From: JBBQFI01 sp038321775
GTDB lineage: Bacteria > Verrucomicrobiota > Verrucomicrobiia > Chthoniobacterales > UBA10450
Direction: 5' to 3'
DNA: 64,000 nt
NCBI GenBank assembly: GCA_038321775.1
Contig: JBBQFI010000012.1
Coordinates: 12,282 to 76,281 of the forward strand
Of this stretch, positions 17,740-26,919 are shown one piece after another; the stretch's first letter is position 1, and the number at the start of each line of letters is the position of its first letter. The notes under the pieces were generated by a model, which ran no database searches, was not told where the DNA came from, and saw nothing but the letters and a program-made list of their open reading frames with translations. The position numbers and the translations under genes were made by a program.

Positions 17740-18249
17740 CTACCAGACCGGCGCGTGCATGAAAAGCACAGCGATCATACTTCCGAGAAACGCGAGCACC
17801 GCTATTGCCGCCATTGCCAACACCGCCAGCCGCGTCGGATCTTTTTCTTTTCTCCGATTCGGAAATGGCGATGCGTTCGCAAAGTCAGCCGGCCGCACAC
17901 TGGTTTCCGCCGGTTTTGCTGCAATCGGCGCGAGTTCCGGCAAAGGCTCCGCGCCTCCGCTCACGTCTGCTTCGAACCGCGCCTCGACTTTGCCAAATCG
18001 CAATCGATCGCCGAATCGCAACGGCACTTCTGTGATCGCCTCGCTATTAACGCGAGTCCCGTTCGTCGAGTTCAGATCCTTGAGACGGTAAACATCTCCG
18101 CTCCGTTGCAATTGCGCGTGGCGTCCTGAAACCGACGCATCATCGACGACTATCATGTTATCGGGCGAACGACCGAGCGTGATGAGTTCCTCTGTCAGTT
18201 CATGGGTGATCGGGCCCGTTTCGACGGATCGTAAAATCAAACGCGGCAT
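17740..18249 (-). CDS. FHA-domain protein with C-terminal membrane anchor
   Basis: 169 residues from ATG 18247-18249. Residues about 20-75 form an FHA phosphothreonine-binding domain with the canonical GRSPDN, SGRHAQL and LNSTNGTRVN motifs. A proline/alanine linker follows, and residues 145-165 are a single hydrophobic helix, so the FHA domain faces the cytoplasm and the protein is tail-anchored. No Ser/Thr kinase or secretion genes are close by. A longer N-terminal reading to 18384 is possible but overlaps the upstream region of lepA and adds no domain. Confidence 0.85.
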   Translation of the reverse strand: MPRLILRSVETGPITHELTEELITLGRSPDNMIVVDDASVSGRHAQLQRSGDVYRLKDLNSTNGTRVNSEAITEVPLRFGDRLRFGKVEARFEADVSGGAEPLPELAPIAAKPAETSVRPADFANASPFPNRRKEKDPTRLAVLAMAAIAVLAFLGSMIAVLFMHAPVW

Positions 18250-18333
18250 GACCTTTCCTAGCAGGCGCGCCTTGGTCCCGCAATACCCGGCGTCGATTGA
18301 CCTCTCCAATGCGCACCCGCATAGTGGCGCTTC

Positions 18334-20130
18334 ATGTCGATTGGGCTGACTCGCAATTTCTGCATCATCGCGCACATCGATCACGGCAAAACAACTTTGT
18401 CAGATCGTTTGCTCGAACGCACCGGTACGATTCACGAGCGCGACAAGCAGGATCAATTACTCGATTCGATGGATCTCGAGCGTGAACGAGGGATCACGAT
18501 CAAAGCGCATCCGGTGACGATGAAGTATCGTGCGAAATCCGGCGAAAATTATCGACTGAACCTGCTCGATACTCCCGGTCATGTCGATTTCGCGTATGAA
18601 GTTTCGCGATCGCTCGCGGCGTGCGAAGGCGCGCTTCTGATTGTCGATGCAGCGCAAGGCGTCGAAGCGCAAACCGTGGCAAACGTGCACCTCGCGCACA
18701 AACAAGGCCTTACCATCGTGCCGATCATCAACAAGATCGATTTGCCGAACGCCGATGTTCCTTCAGTGCATCGGCAGTTGGAGGAGATTCTTGCTATTCC
18801 TTCCGAGGAAGCGATCGATGCGAGCGCAAAAATGGGGATTGGCATCGAGGAAATTCTCGAAGCGATCGTGAACCGAATACCCGCACCGGAAAAGCCGCCG
18901 GATGAGAAACTGCGGGCGCTCGTTTTCGATTCCGTCTTCGACGCTTATCGCGGGGTGGTCGGTTACGTGCGGGTCGTCTCGGGAAAAATGGAATCGGATC
19001 AGGCGATCAAGTTGATGAGGAATGATGCGCGTTATGAGATCAAAGAAGTCGGCGTCTTCACTCCGAAGATGTATCCGCAAGCGAGATTAAATGCGGGCGA
19101 TGTCGGTTATTTCATCGCGAACATGAAAAGCACGGCCGACTTGAAGATTGGCGATACCGTGACCGATCAGCGCAATCCTGCGCTCGAACCACTCCCGGGT
19201 TTTCAGGAAATTCATCCCATGGTCTTCAGTGGGATTTATCCGATTAACACCGGTGATTTCGAGCATCTCAAAACCGCGATCGGAAAACTGCGGATGAACG
19301 ACTCGGCTTTCGTTTACCAACCGGAGAGTTCCGTCGCGCTCGGTTTCGGATTTCGCTGCGGCTTTCTCGGTTTGTTGCACATGGAAATCATTCAGGAGCG
19401 GCTGCGGCGCGAATACAACATGGATATCATCGCGACATCACCGAGTGTCGTTTACGAAATCGTCGTCACGAACGGCGAAATCTTGCTCATCGATAATCCC
19501 GCGCATCTGCCCGATCCGAGCATGATCGAAGAAATCCGCGAACCGATCGTGAAGGCCTACGTGCTTTGCCCGAATGAAAACATCGGCGACCTCCTGCAAT
19601 TGATCATGGAGAAGCGCGGACTAATGGATCACACCGAGTCGCTCGATACGCGCCGCGTCATGTTGCACTGTGAGCTGCCGCTGAACGAAATTCTCGTGGA
19701 TTTTAATGATAAGATTAAAAGCATCACCCGCGGTTATGGTTCGATGGATTACGAACATGCCGGTTATCGCGCGGCGAAGTTGGTCAAACTCGATCTGCTC
19801 GTAAACGGCGAACCGGTTGATGCGTTCTCGACGATCGTCCATCGCGATCGGGCCGATTCGCGCGGGCGGCAACTCGCGGCCAAATTGAAAGAAGTGATTC
19901 CACGTCAGCTTTATCAGGTCGCGATCCAGGCGGCGATTGGCGGGAAGATTATTGCGCGCGAAAGTGTTTCTGCTTTGCGCAAAAATGTGACTGCAAAATG
20001 CTACGGCGGTGATATCACCCGTAAGCGCAAATTGCTCGAAAAGCAGAAAGAAGGAAAAAAACGCATGAAGAGCATCGGCAAAGTCAACATTCCGCAGGAA
20101 GCGTTTATCGAAGTTCTGAAAACCCAATGA
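18334..20130 (+). CDS. lepA: Elongation factor 4 (LepA) GTPase
   Basis: Ribosome-associated GTPase that back-translocates or remodels stalled ribosomes. 598 residues, standard length. G1 is AHIDHGKTT at 13-21, the switch region GITIKAHPV follows, then G3 DTPGH and G4 NKIDLP. Domain II/III and the LepA-specific C-terminal domain are present (GYGSMDYEH and a basic tail ending in KSIGKVNIPQEAF). ATG at 18334. lepB follows after 36 bp, the classical lepA-lepB arrangement. The divergent FHA gene starts 84 bp upstream. Confidence 0.97.
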   Translation: MSIGLTRNFCIIAHIDHGKTTLSDRLLERTGTIHERDKQDQLLDSMDLERERGITIKAHPVTMKYRAKSGENYRLNLLDTPGHVDFAYEVSRSLAACEGALLIVDAAQGVEAQTVANVHLAHKQGLTIVPIINKIDLPNADVPSVHRQLEEILAIPSEEAIDASAKMGIGIEEILEAIVNRIPAPEKPPDEKLRALVFDSVFDAYRGVVGYVRVVSGKMESDQAIKLMRNDARYEIKEVGVFTPKMYPQARLNAGDVGYFIANMKSTADLKIGDTVTDQRNPALEPLPGFQEIHPMVFSGIYPINTGDFEHLKTAIGKLRMNDSAFVYQPESSVALGFGFRCGFLGLLHMEIIQERLRREYNMDIIATSPSVVYEIVVTNGEILLIDNPAHLPDPSMIEEIREPIVKAYVLCPNENIGDLLQLIMEKRGLMDHTESLDTRRVMLHCELPLNEILVDFNDKIKSITRGYGSMDYEHAGYRAAKLVKLDLLVNGEPVDAFSTIVHRDRADSRGRQLAAKLKEVIPRQLYQVAIQAAIGGKIIARESVSALRKNVTAKCYGGDITRKRKLLEKQKEGKKRMKSIGKVNIPQEAFIEVLKTQ

Positions 20131-20166
20131 GAATAATTTCAGTCACGACTCGTTAGGCCAACTCGC

Positions 20167-21258
20167 ATGTTTACACCGCGCTACATCAAACACGGTAAGC
20201 TTCTTCTGCGGCACGCCCGCAAGCTTTTGCATTATAAAAAGGATGTCTTGAGTGAGGCGGCCCTGGCCGATTTGCGAAGTCACACCGACCGACTCGAAGC
20301 CGCGCTGCGTCAGCGTGATGAACGCGCGGCGCGCGAAGCGAGCGAGCAACTGGATAAGTTGATGGCTTCCTCCACGCCCGTGAACTGGGAAACACATTGG
20401 CGGGAAAACTGTGAGGTGATTCTCGTCGCCATTATCGTGGCCGTCGGGATTCGCTCTTATTTTTTGCAGCCGTTTAAAATTCCGACAGGATCGATGCAGC
20501 CGACACTTAACGGCATCATCGGTCGCCCCAGCGCCGTGCCGGCGCCAAACCTTCTGCGTCAAATCGGCGAATATTTCGTTCTTGGCCGCAATTACATCGA
20601 CGTCGTTTCAAAAGAAGACGATCGGATCGAGCAAATTGTTCCCAAAAAATTTGCCTTCTTTTTCACCTTCACGCGCATCATCTGTCAGCACCAAATGTTT
20701 CTTGTTTACGCGCCGCCCGAAACTTTGCGTTCGGATTTCAGGGTTTCAGTCGGGAATGTTTATCGTCGAGGCGAGATCATAGCTCGCGGTGCCATTGATA
20801 CGGGCGACCAGGTCTTCGTGGACAAATTCACCTACAACTTCGCCAAACCACATCACGGCGATGTTTTTGTTTTCCGAACGGATCACATCTTCGGTATTGC
20901 CGACGATCCCGAGACGGGCGCACCGTTTTTCATTAAACGGTTAGGTGGCGTTCCGGGCGATAAACTTCGGATCGATCCGCCATTACTCTACTTTGATGGC
21001 AAACTGGCGACCGGTGTCGGTTTTCGCCGCGTCATGTCGGCAAAGTTTCCTTATCGCGGCTATGCGCCCGGTCGCGATTACCTGGCAAAACCGACCGATA
21101 CTTACACGGTCCCGCCGCGCCGTTATTTCGCGCTCGGCGACAACAGCTACAATAGTTACGACAGCCGCTACTGGGGACCTGTGCCGGAGGAAAATCTCGT
21201 CGGCCGAGGTCTTTTGGTTTACTGGCCTTTCAGCCGTCATTGGGGTATTATTCGTTAG
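20167..21258 (+). CDS. lepB: Signal peptidase I
   Basis: Inner-membrane protease that removes signal peptides from Sec and Tat substrates. 363 residues. A hydrophobic anchor at 82-99 is followed by the catalytic serine block PTGSMQPTL (Ser109). The general base lies in FIKRLGGVPGD (Lys257), and the ALGDNSYNSYDSR box is near 335. A hydrophilic, partly charged N-terminal extension of 80 residues and an insert of about 100 residues between the serine block and box C make it longer than the E. coli enzyme. The TAG stop is supplied by a TCGTTAGG word at 21252-21259. Many exported proteins in this window are its likely substrates. Confidence 0.93.
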   Translation: MFTPRYIKHGKLLLRHARKLLHYKKDVLSEAALADLRSHTDRLEAALRQRDERAAREASEQLDKLMASSTPVNWETHWRENCEVILVAIIVAVGIRSYFLQPFKIPTGSMQPTLNGIIGRPSAVPAPNLLRQIGEYFVLGRNYIDVVSKEDDRIEQIVPKKFAFFFTFTRIICQHQMFLVYAPPETLRSDFRVSVGNVYRRGEIIARGAIDTGDQVFVDKFTYNFAKPHHGDVFVFRTDHIFGIADDPETGAPFFIKRLGGVPGDKLRIDPPLLYFDGKLATGVGFRRVMSAKFPYRGYAPGRDYLAKPTDTYTVPPRRYFALGDNSYNSYDSRYWGPVPEENLVGRGLLVYWPFSRHWGIIR

Positions 21259-21269
21259 GCAATTTTGTC

Positions 21270-22448
21270 ATGCTCTCGACTGTGTCGCGAGTGTATCCGT
21301 GGATCGGACTGGGCCTCGGTTACGTTCTGGTCCTTTTCGGCAATCCCATCCGCCTTGCCTTGCGCGATGGGCTCCGTTGCATCTCTCGCTTTAGCCGGGT
21401 CTGGCTCACGTTCGCGCTTCTGGGTTTTGCCTACTCGGTCTTTCAGTTTTCCACTTTCACACCGATCCAAAGTCGGGCCGATCTCGACTTTAGTCAGATC
21501 CTTTCGCTCAGCGGCTGGCACTGGCCGCGGTTGTTAGAGGTCTGGCAGGAAATTCCGTTGCCGGCACTGGAGGGCGTAGCCGGAATTTTCGATGATGCCG
21601 CAACCACTTATCCGCTTTCAGTCATCGCGGCTATTCTATTGGCGATAAACTGGCGCGGTTTGCATGGCTCGTTTGCGCGTGCCCTTTGGAAACGTTATCG
21701 CGGTTGGAGTATTCCGATTTACGTTGTCGTGCTTCTGGCGGCGCTCGCGTCCGTGCTCAAGCCGATCGTCTTCTGGCAACTGCCACGATGGGGTGTCGAT
21801 GTTTCTGCCACCAAATTTCTTCAAGCATCCGCGCTCATCGACACTGTCGCGTTTGTCTTCGAATATTTGTTCGGCGTTTACATCCAGGTCTATTTGATCA
21901 CGGTCTGCTTTGCCTGGATCAAAGGCCTAAGCTTCGGTGAAGTGGCGCTCTTCAAGTTCGCCATGCGTCGCTTTAGTTACGTTTTAAAATGGGCGGGAAT
22001 TGTTCTTCTCGTCGGTATTCTGGTCGTGCGCCTGCCACTGTTACTTGCCTACTTCACGAATCTCCCCGGCGTTCTGGATTACCTGCCGCTACAACGCGCG
22101 CTCATGAGTTGTCTTATTATCGCGTTCAGTTCCATCCAAATTTCGCTCGTGTTGCATAACGAGAATTTGCGGGAAGCGATTCGTGCCCATCGACTATTCA
22201 TTCAGCGCAACGCCGCTCGCTTCGGCTGGTTTTTGCTCATATGTGCTCTTCACTTTTTTCTTCTGACCGCAGCGGATGCGATTGTGCGCGGTGCAATTGG
22301 TGATCGCGTCGTGGCGTTACTGATGTGGAAACTTATTTACGTGGTCGCACGCGGCTTCGTCACGGGTTGGTTGCTCGCGAGTTGGGTTTGTCTTTTTCGG
22401 CAATGCGAGACAGGCCGCGTGAATCAGGAAACCTGGATTGCCTATTGA
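21270..22448 (+). CDS. Polytopic membrane protein of unknown function
   Basis: 392 residues from ATG 21270 (an in-frame ATG at 21240 would overlap lepB). I count about eight hydrophobic segments, the first at 10-25 and the last near 355-380, separated by short basic loops. No transporter or enzyme motif is recognised. It begins 11 bp after lepB and overlaps the squalene/phytoene synthase start by 4 bp, so it sits inside a lepA-lepB-X-synthase operon. A role in lipid or envelope metabolism is inference from that position only. Confidence 0.7.
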   Translation: MLSTVSRVYPWIGLGLGYVLVLFGNPIRLALRDGLRCISRFSRVWLTFALLGFAYSVFQFSTFTPIQSRADLDFSQILSLSGWHWPRLLEVWQEIPLPALEGVAGIFDDAATTYPLSVIAAILLAINWRGLHGSFARALWKRYRGWSIPIYVVVLLAALASVLKPIVFWQLPRWGVDVSATKFLQASALIDTVAFVFEYLFGVYIQVYLITVCFAWIKGLSFGEVALFKFAMRRFSYVLKWAGIVLLVGILVVRLPLLLAYFTNLPGVLDYLPLQRALMSCLIIAFSSIQISLVLHNENLREAIRAHRLFIQRNAARFGWFLLICALHFFLLTAADAIVRGAIGDRVVALLMWKLIYVVARGFVTGWLLASWVCLFRQCETGRVNQETWIAY

Positions 22449-23266
22449 ACGCGGAAAAGATTACAAGGCAGAGCAAGTCGAACCTGGCTCTCGCATTCGT
22501 CGCGCTCGGTCGTGAACGGCGCCGCGATATCACGACGTTCTACGCATTTTGTCGATTGATCGACGATATCGCGGACGACCCCGCGCCTTCCGTGGAGGAG
22601 AAAGGAAATGCGCTGGCGCGGTGGCGAGTTGCTCTCCGGAATGTTCAGCCTAACGAGCCGACGCTCGCTCCGGAAATTCGTGATCTCATCGCACGCTATC
22701 GCCTCACGCCGGAAATGCTGGAGGAAATTATCGCGGGCGTGGAGATGGATCTGACCCTTTCCGAATACCGAACATTTGAAGAATTGCGTTTGTATTGTTA
22801 CCGCGTGGCCAGCGCGGTGGGGTTAGTGAGCATTGAGATCTTCGGATATCGCAATCCGAAATGTCGCGAGTATGCCATTCAACTCGGATTCGCTTTGCAG
22901 ATGACGAACATCATTCGAGACGTCGGCAAAGATTTGGAGAACGGTCGAATTTACCTGCCGCAGGAGGATCTCGAGCGTTTTGGTTATTCCATGGAAGCGT
23001 TACGCAAACGCGTTTACGACGATCGATTCCTTCAGCTCATGCGATTTGAAGCGGAGCGCGCCGAAGAATTCTTTGCCAGCGCGCGCGCTCTTTTGCCGAA
23101 GGAAGATCGGCGCGCGATGGTCGCAGCGGAAATCATGTCGGCGATTTACTTCTCTTTGTTGCGGCGCATGCGCGCGGACAATTTTCGCGTCTTCGAAAGC
23201 AATTATGCCGTGAGCAAACCCGCAAAACTTTTCCATATTTTGTGGCAGCTCTTGAAGAACCGGTGA
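22445..23266 (+). CDS. Squalene/phytoene synthase family protein
   Basis: Head-to-head prenyl transferase that condenses two prenyl diphosphates. The first aspartate-rich motif is RLIDDIADD near residues 37-45 and the second RDVGKDLENGR near 153-163, followed by YLPQEDLERFG, the usual HpnD/CrtB pattern. I place the start at TTG 22445, overlapping the previous stop as TTGA; ATG 22403 in the same frame would give a 14-codon longer protein overlapping the membrane protein by 46 bp. Product is squalene or its precursor presqualene diphosphate for hopanoids, or phytoene for carotenoids. No cyclase or desaturase in the window decides between them. Confidence 0.88.
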   Translation: MNAEKITRQSKSNLALAFVALGRERRRDITTFYAFCRLIDDIADDPAPSVEEKGNALARWRVALRNVQPNEPTLAPEIRDLIARYRLTPEMLEEIIAGVEMDLTLSEYRTFEELRLYCYRVASAVGLVSIEIFGYRNPKCREYAIQLGFALQMTNIIRDVGKDLENGRIYLPQEDLERFGYSMEALRKRVYDDRFLQLMRFEAERAEEFFASARALLPKEDRRAMVAAEIMSAIYFSLLRRMRADNFRVFESNYAVSKPAKLFHILWQLLKNR

Positions 23267-23317
23267 ATTCTTTTGTCCGACGTCCGTCTGATGTTAGTAT
23301 TCGATCTATCTTACACT

Positions 23318-23716
23318 ATGATGTTGAACAAATATTTCCTCGCGTCGGTTGGAAGCGTTCTCTCTTTATGTTTCACGCTAAGTTCCTGTGACACTCCAAC
23401 CGGTCAGGGTGCCGGCTTTGGTGCTGCTACCGGTGCAATCATCGGCGGGGCAGCGACGGGTCACGTGCGCGGCGCCGCCATTGGCGCCGGAATTGGCGCT
23501 CTGACAGGGGCCTTGATTGGAGCATCCGTCGAAGCAGACGAACGCGGCTATTACGAAGGCCGTCCCCGCGGATATTATCCGTGGGCGGAGCGGGCCAGCC
23601 GGCCTGGATTTGTTTACAGTCCATATTCGCCGCACAACATCGTCGATGTCCGCGGCATTCCGCATGGTGCGCTGGTGCGTGATCCTTCGACTGGCGGAGT
23701 TTTCCGCAAGCCCTAA
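23318..23716 (+). CDS. Glycine-zipper lipoprotein
   Basis: Outer-membrane-type lipoprotein of about 132 residues. A hydrophobic signal peptide ends in the lipobox LSSC, making Cys the lipidated residue. It is followed by a glycine zipper with GxxxG spacing (GAATGAIIGGAATG, then GAAIGAGIGALTGALIG) as in OmpA-associated or YMGG/PAL-type lipoproteins, and a Tyr/Pro-rich tail. The start is ATG 23318 or the adjacent ATG 23321; a longer reading to 23273 dilutes the signal peptide. The stop TAA comes from a CCTAACGA word. An intrinsic terminator follows 24 bp on. Confidence 0.78.
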   Translation: MMLNKYFLASVGSVLSLCFTLSSCDTPTGQGAGFGAATGAIIGGAATGHVRGAAIGAGIGALTGALIGASVEADERGYYEGRPRGYYPWAERASRPGFVYSPYSPHNIVDVRGIPHGALVRDPSTGGVFRKP

Positions 23717-23739
23717 CGACATTAACTTCGCTTTTGGAG

Positions 23740-23776
23740 ACGAGCTGGTCTGACGAAGATCAGCTCGTTTTTTTTT
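23740..23776 (+). terminator. Intrinsic terminator after the glycine-zipper lipoprotein
   Basis: Eight-bp stem ACGAGCTG/CAGCTCGT (23740-23747 with 23761-23768), loop of 13 bases, followed by nine T residues on the plus strand. The right arm and T-run also encode the last codons and stop of the convergent UbiD gene. Confidence 0.8.
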
Positions 23777-25232
23777 GCAGGGCGTCGACCAAACGCTGCA
23801 CTTCCTCGTCCATGCGGACAAGCTCGGGCCATGTGCGCGGGTAACCTTCACCCGCAAGTTTGTGCGTCGCGTCCAATCCCATGTGCGATCCAATGTTTTG
23901 CGCGCTCGGAGCGTGATCGAGTGAATCGCTCGGATTTCTGATGATCGTGCTATCGCGCTCCGGATCGGTATTCGCGCACAAACGGAAGAGCACCTCGCTC
24001 GTATTATGCACGTCGCAATCTTCATCGAGCACGATGATGTATTTGCTGAACATCATTTGGCCCATTCCCCACAAACCGTGCATCACTTTGAAAGCTTGAT
24101 ACGGGTATTGCTTTCGAATGCTGACAAAAACGAGATTGTGGAAAACGCCTTCCGCCGGCAACGCCATGTCCACGATTTCCGGGAAGTTCATTTTGAACAC
24201 CGGAAGAAAAATCCGAACGCTCGCTGAGCCCAGATAATAATCTTCCATCGGCGGAACACCGACAATGGTTGTCGGATAAATTGGATCGCGCCGATGCGTG
24301 ATCGCAGTGAGATGAAACACCGGATAATCTTCAATCGCGGTGTAGTAACCGGTGTGATCGCCGAACGGTCCTTCCGGTCTCATCTCGCCCGGTTGCACAT
24401 AACCTTCGAGAACAAAATCGACATCCGCCGGCACTTCGAGATCGATGGTCTTGCACGGAACGAGATCGACTGATTTGCGTCGCAGAAATCCTGCGAAAAG
24501 AATTTCGTCCAAGCCATCGGGCAGCGGCGCGGTCGCGGCGAATGTGTAGGCAGGATCGCCGCCGATCGTCACGGCAACCGGCATGCGTTCGTTGCGTTCG
24601 TAATAACGCCGGCCATGCCGCGCGCCGACCTTGTGCACCTGCCAATGCATCCCAGCGGTGCGCTCGTCATAAATTTGCATGCGATACATTCCGAGATTGC
24701 GTTCGCCGCTGTCGGGATCTCTCGTGTGCACATTTGGCAGGGTGATGAAACGCCCGCCATCTTTCGGCCAGCATTTGAGGATCGGCAGATCGCTCAAGGA
24801 AAAATCCGAGCCGCCGTCATCGAAACGATGAATGACTTCCTGACATGCACCTTCTTTCGAATGCTTGGGACGCGCATGCAGCAGATGGATTCCTTGTTTC
24901 AGCAAGCTCCAACCTTCTCGCAAATCGGTCGGCGGTTTTGCTTTCAGGATTAGTTGAATTTCCTGCGCCAAATCGTCCACGCTCTCGCGTTGCAACGCCA
25001 TGGCCATGCGACGCTGCGATCCCATGGTGTTGATCGCGACCGGAAACTTCGCTGTTTTTCCATCGACGATCGGTTGCTCAAAGAGCAACGCCTTTCCGCC
25101 GCCAGGCGATTTCATTTCGCGATCCGCCCATTCGCTAATGACGAGATCCGTATCGACGGGAACTGAAACGCGAGTGAGTTCGCCAGCGCGCTCCAACGCT
25201 TCAACGAATTGCGAAAAGGAGCTGTAGGCCAT
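23760..25232 (-). CDS. UbiD-family decarboxylase
   Basis: Prenylated-flavin-dependent (de)carboxylase, 490 residues. The core motif EGPFGDHTGYY, with the catalytic Glu region that binds prFMN and metal, is near residue 290, and IVGVPPMEDYYLG and the C-terminal PSDSLDHAP also match UbiD. In ubiquinone or menaquinone synthesis it removes the carboxyl group of the polyprenylated ring; relatives act on aromatic acids. No UbiX flavin prenyltransferase is adjacent. ATG at 25230-25232. The stop lies inside the convergent terminator hairpin. Confidence 0.9.
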   Translation of the reverse strand: MAYSSFSQFVEALERAGELTRVSVPVDTDLVISEWADREMKSPGGGKALLFEQPIVDGKTAKFPVAINTMGSQRRMAMALQRESVDDLAQEIQLILKAKPPTDLREGWSLLKQGIHLLHARPKHSKEGACQEVIHRFDDGGSDFSLSDLPILKCWPKDGGRFITLPNVHTRDPDSGERNLGMYRMQIYDERTAGMHWQVHKVGARHGRRYYERNERMPVAVTIGGDPAYTFAATAPLPDGLDEILFAGFLRRKSVDLVPCKTIDLEVPADVDFVLEGYVQPGEMRPEGPFGDHTGYYTAIEDYPVFHLTAITHRRDPIYPTTIVGVPPMEDYYLGSASVRIFLPVFKMNFPEIVDMALPAEGVFHNLVFVSIRKQYPYQAFKVMHGLWGMGQMMFSKYIIVLDEDCDVHNTSEVLFRLCANTDPERDSTIIRNPSDSLDHAPSAQNIGSHMGLDATHKLAGEGYPRTWPELVRMDEEVQRLVDALQKKTS

Positions 25233-25280
25233 CTAAACGTTTTACGTTCTTGCCGAGCCGACAGCAAGCCGACGCGTCAG

Positions 25281-25823
25281 TTAACCTCGCGGCGGCGTGT
25301 AGCCTTGGTAAGCGACGACCCGCCCGTTGGCAAAGGTAACCGTCTTGTACGGATAACTCACCTGACGGAACCGCGGATAAAAAAACGGATCGTAAAACGG
25401 ATCGTAGACTGCAATGAAGCGACGATGGCCGTGGCGACCTCCGACAAAAACTCCGCCTGCACCGAAGCCGCCGTATGGAGAACCGTATCCACCATATCCA
25501 TATCCGCCGTAGCCCCCGAATCCGCCGTAGGACGGATCGTACTCGGTGTAATACGAACGATAGATCCAGGTTTCGGTAGATTTTCCGTGGTAGCGCCCGA
25601 AGCCTTTTTGCTCTGGAGAACCCCACGCCACCCAGACCGCGTTCATCGTCATCCCTTCACGAATTTTACCTTGCCTAACGAGTGCCTGATCATTCGGAGA
25701 AAGGGAATTGTAAATCTCCGGATGTTCTGAGATTCGAGTTTCGATCGTAGCGCAACCCGTTAAAACCAACCCGCTCAACACGGCGCTTATCGCAAGCGCC
25801 CGAGAGAAATTAAGACGCCTCAT
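25281..25823 (-). CDS. Gly/Tyr-rich lipoprotein, BamE-like N-terminal segment
   Basis: 180 residues from ATG 25821-25823. The lipobox is LTGC after a short hydrophobic stretch. A segment of about 40 residues (LVRQGKIREGMTMNAVWVAWGSP) resembles the SmpA/BamE-type motif in which a short helix is followed by G-M-T and G-x-P. Then comes a low-complexity Gly-Gly-Tyr stretch (GGFGGYGGYGYGG) and a Phe/Tyr/Pro-rich end. It is 48 bp from the UbiD start on the same strand, so possibly transcribed with it. Function unknown; outer-membrane location is inferred from the lipobox. Confidence 0.75.
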   Translation of the reverse strand: MRRLNFSRALAISAVLSGLVLTGCATIETRISEHPEIYNSLSPNDQALVRQGKIREGMTMNAVWVAWGSPEQKGFGRYHGKSTETWIYRSYYTEYDPSYGGFGGYGGYGYGGYGSPYGGFGAGGVFVGGRHGHRRFIAVYDPFYDPFFYPRFRQVSYPYKTVTFANGRVVAYQGYTPPRG

Positions 25824-25915
25824 ATGTAAAGATACAATCGCGCCCTCTACCGTCAACTGGACGTGCCGAAAGCGCCTCCCTTGCTTCATCGATTGCTTAT
25901 CGTTAATCTCTCTTT

Positions 25916-26917
25916 GTGGAAGATCGTTTCGGCCATCGCATTTCGTATCTGCGGGTTTCGATCACGGACCGCTGTAACGAGCGTTGCCATTACTGCATGC
26001 CGCAGGAATTGCAGGAGTGGTTGCCTCGCGCGGACATTCTTTCTTTCGAGGAAACGCTTCGCATTATTCGCATCGGCGCCCAGCTCGGCGTGAGCAAAGT
26101 GCGAATCACGGGCGGCGAACCTCTCACCCGTCGCGGCATTCTCGATTTTGTGCGTGAAGTTCCTTCGATTCCCGGCATTTGTGACATTGGGCTTTCGACC
26201 AATGGAACGTTACTCGCGCGAGATGCAGGCGAGGGGAAAACAATGGCCGCCTCTCTGCGCGAAGCCGGCGTGCGGTCCGTCAATATCTCGCTCGATACGC
26301 TCGACCGTGACGTTTACGCCACGATTACCGGTCGCGATTTTTTTGTGCGCGCGGAAGAGGGAATTTCCGCCGCGCTCGCGGCGGGATTTGATCAGATAAA
26401 ATTGAATTCGGTTTTGATGCGCGGTCGGAACGAAGATCAGTTGATTCCGTTGGTGGAATTCGCTGCTGCGCGTGGTTTGCTGCTGCGTTTTATCGAGCTC
26501 ATGCCCGTGAGCACGAGCGAAGTATTGCGCGAGGATAATTTTTTCCCGATTGCTTCGGCGAAGCACGCGTTGGAATTGCATTACGGAGCGTTGCTGCCGG
26601 CGCCGCAGTTTCGCACGAACGGTCCTGCGACGTACTATCAGGTTCCCGGCCGCGAACAGCGCATTGGTTTCATCGGCGCCATGACGAATCTCCACTTTTG
26701 CGAGAGCTGCAATAAGTTGCGTCTCACTTGCGACGGTAAACTGCGTCCATGTCTCGGGAGCTATTTGGAATTCGATATCATGAAACCATTGCGTGCGGGC
26801 GCGAGCGACGAGGAGCTTCGGCAATTTTTCCTCGATGTGGTGGAGCGAAAACCCGAGCAGCACGACTTTCGCAACAATTATCAGCCCGATCGCAAGATGG
26901 TCGCGATCGGCGGTTGA
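25916..26917 (+). CDS. moaA: GTP 3',8-cyclase (molybdenum cofactor biosynthesis A)
   Basis: Radical-SAM enzyme that converts GTP to the cyclised precursor of molybdopterin, 333 residues. The N-terminal 4Fe-4S site is CNERCHYC (Cys20, Cys24, Cys27), with the SAM-binding ITGGEPLTR. The second cluster is supplied by CESCNKLRLTC and PCLG near residue 262-285, and the chain ends in the required Gly-Gly. GTG at 25916 is the only usable start, because an in-frame TAA lies four codons upstream. moaC follows after 2 bp. Confidence 0.96.
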   Translation: MEDRFGHRISYLRVSITDRCNERCHYCMPQELQEWLPRADILSFEETLRIIRIGAQLGVSKVRITGGEPLTRRGILDFVREVPSIPGICDIGLSTNGTLLARDAGEGKTMAASLREAGVRSVNISLDTLDRDVYATITGRDFFVRAEEGISAALAAGFDQIKLNSVLMRGRNEDQLIPLVEFAAARGLLLRFIELMPVSTSEVLREDNFFPIASAKHALELHYGALLPAPQFRTNGPATYYQVPGREQRIGFIGAMTNLHFCESCNKLRLTCDGKLRPCLGSYLEFDIMKPLRAGASDEELRQFFLDVVERKPEQHDFRNNYQPDRKMVAIGG

Positions 26918-26919
26918 TC

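Noticed and set aside
25824..25915. A molybdenum-cofactor riboswitch before moaA
   Set aside because: The gap to the divergent gene is only about 90 bases and lacks the long helical structure of that riboswitch class.
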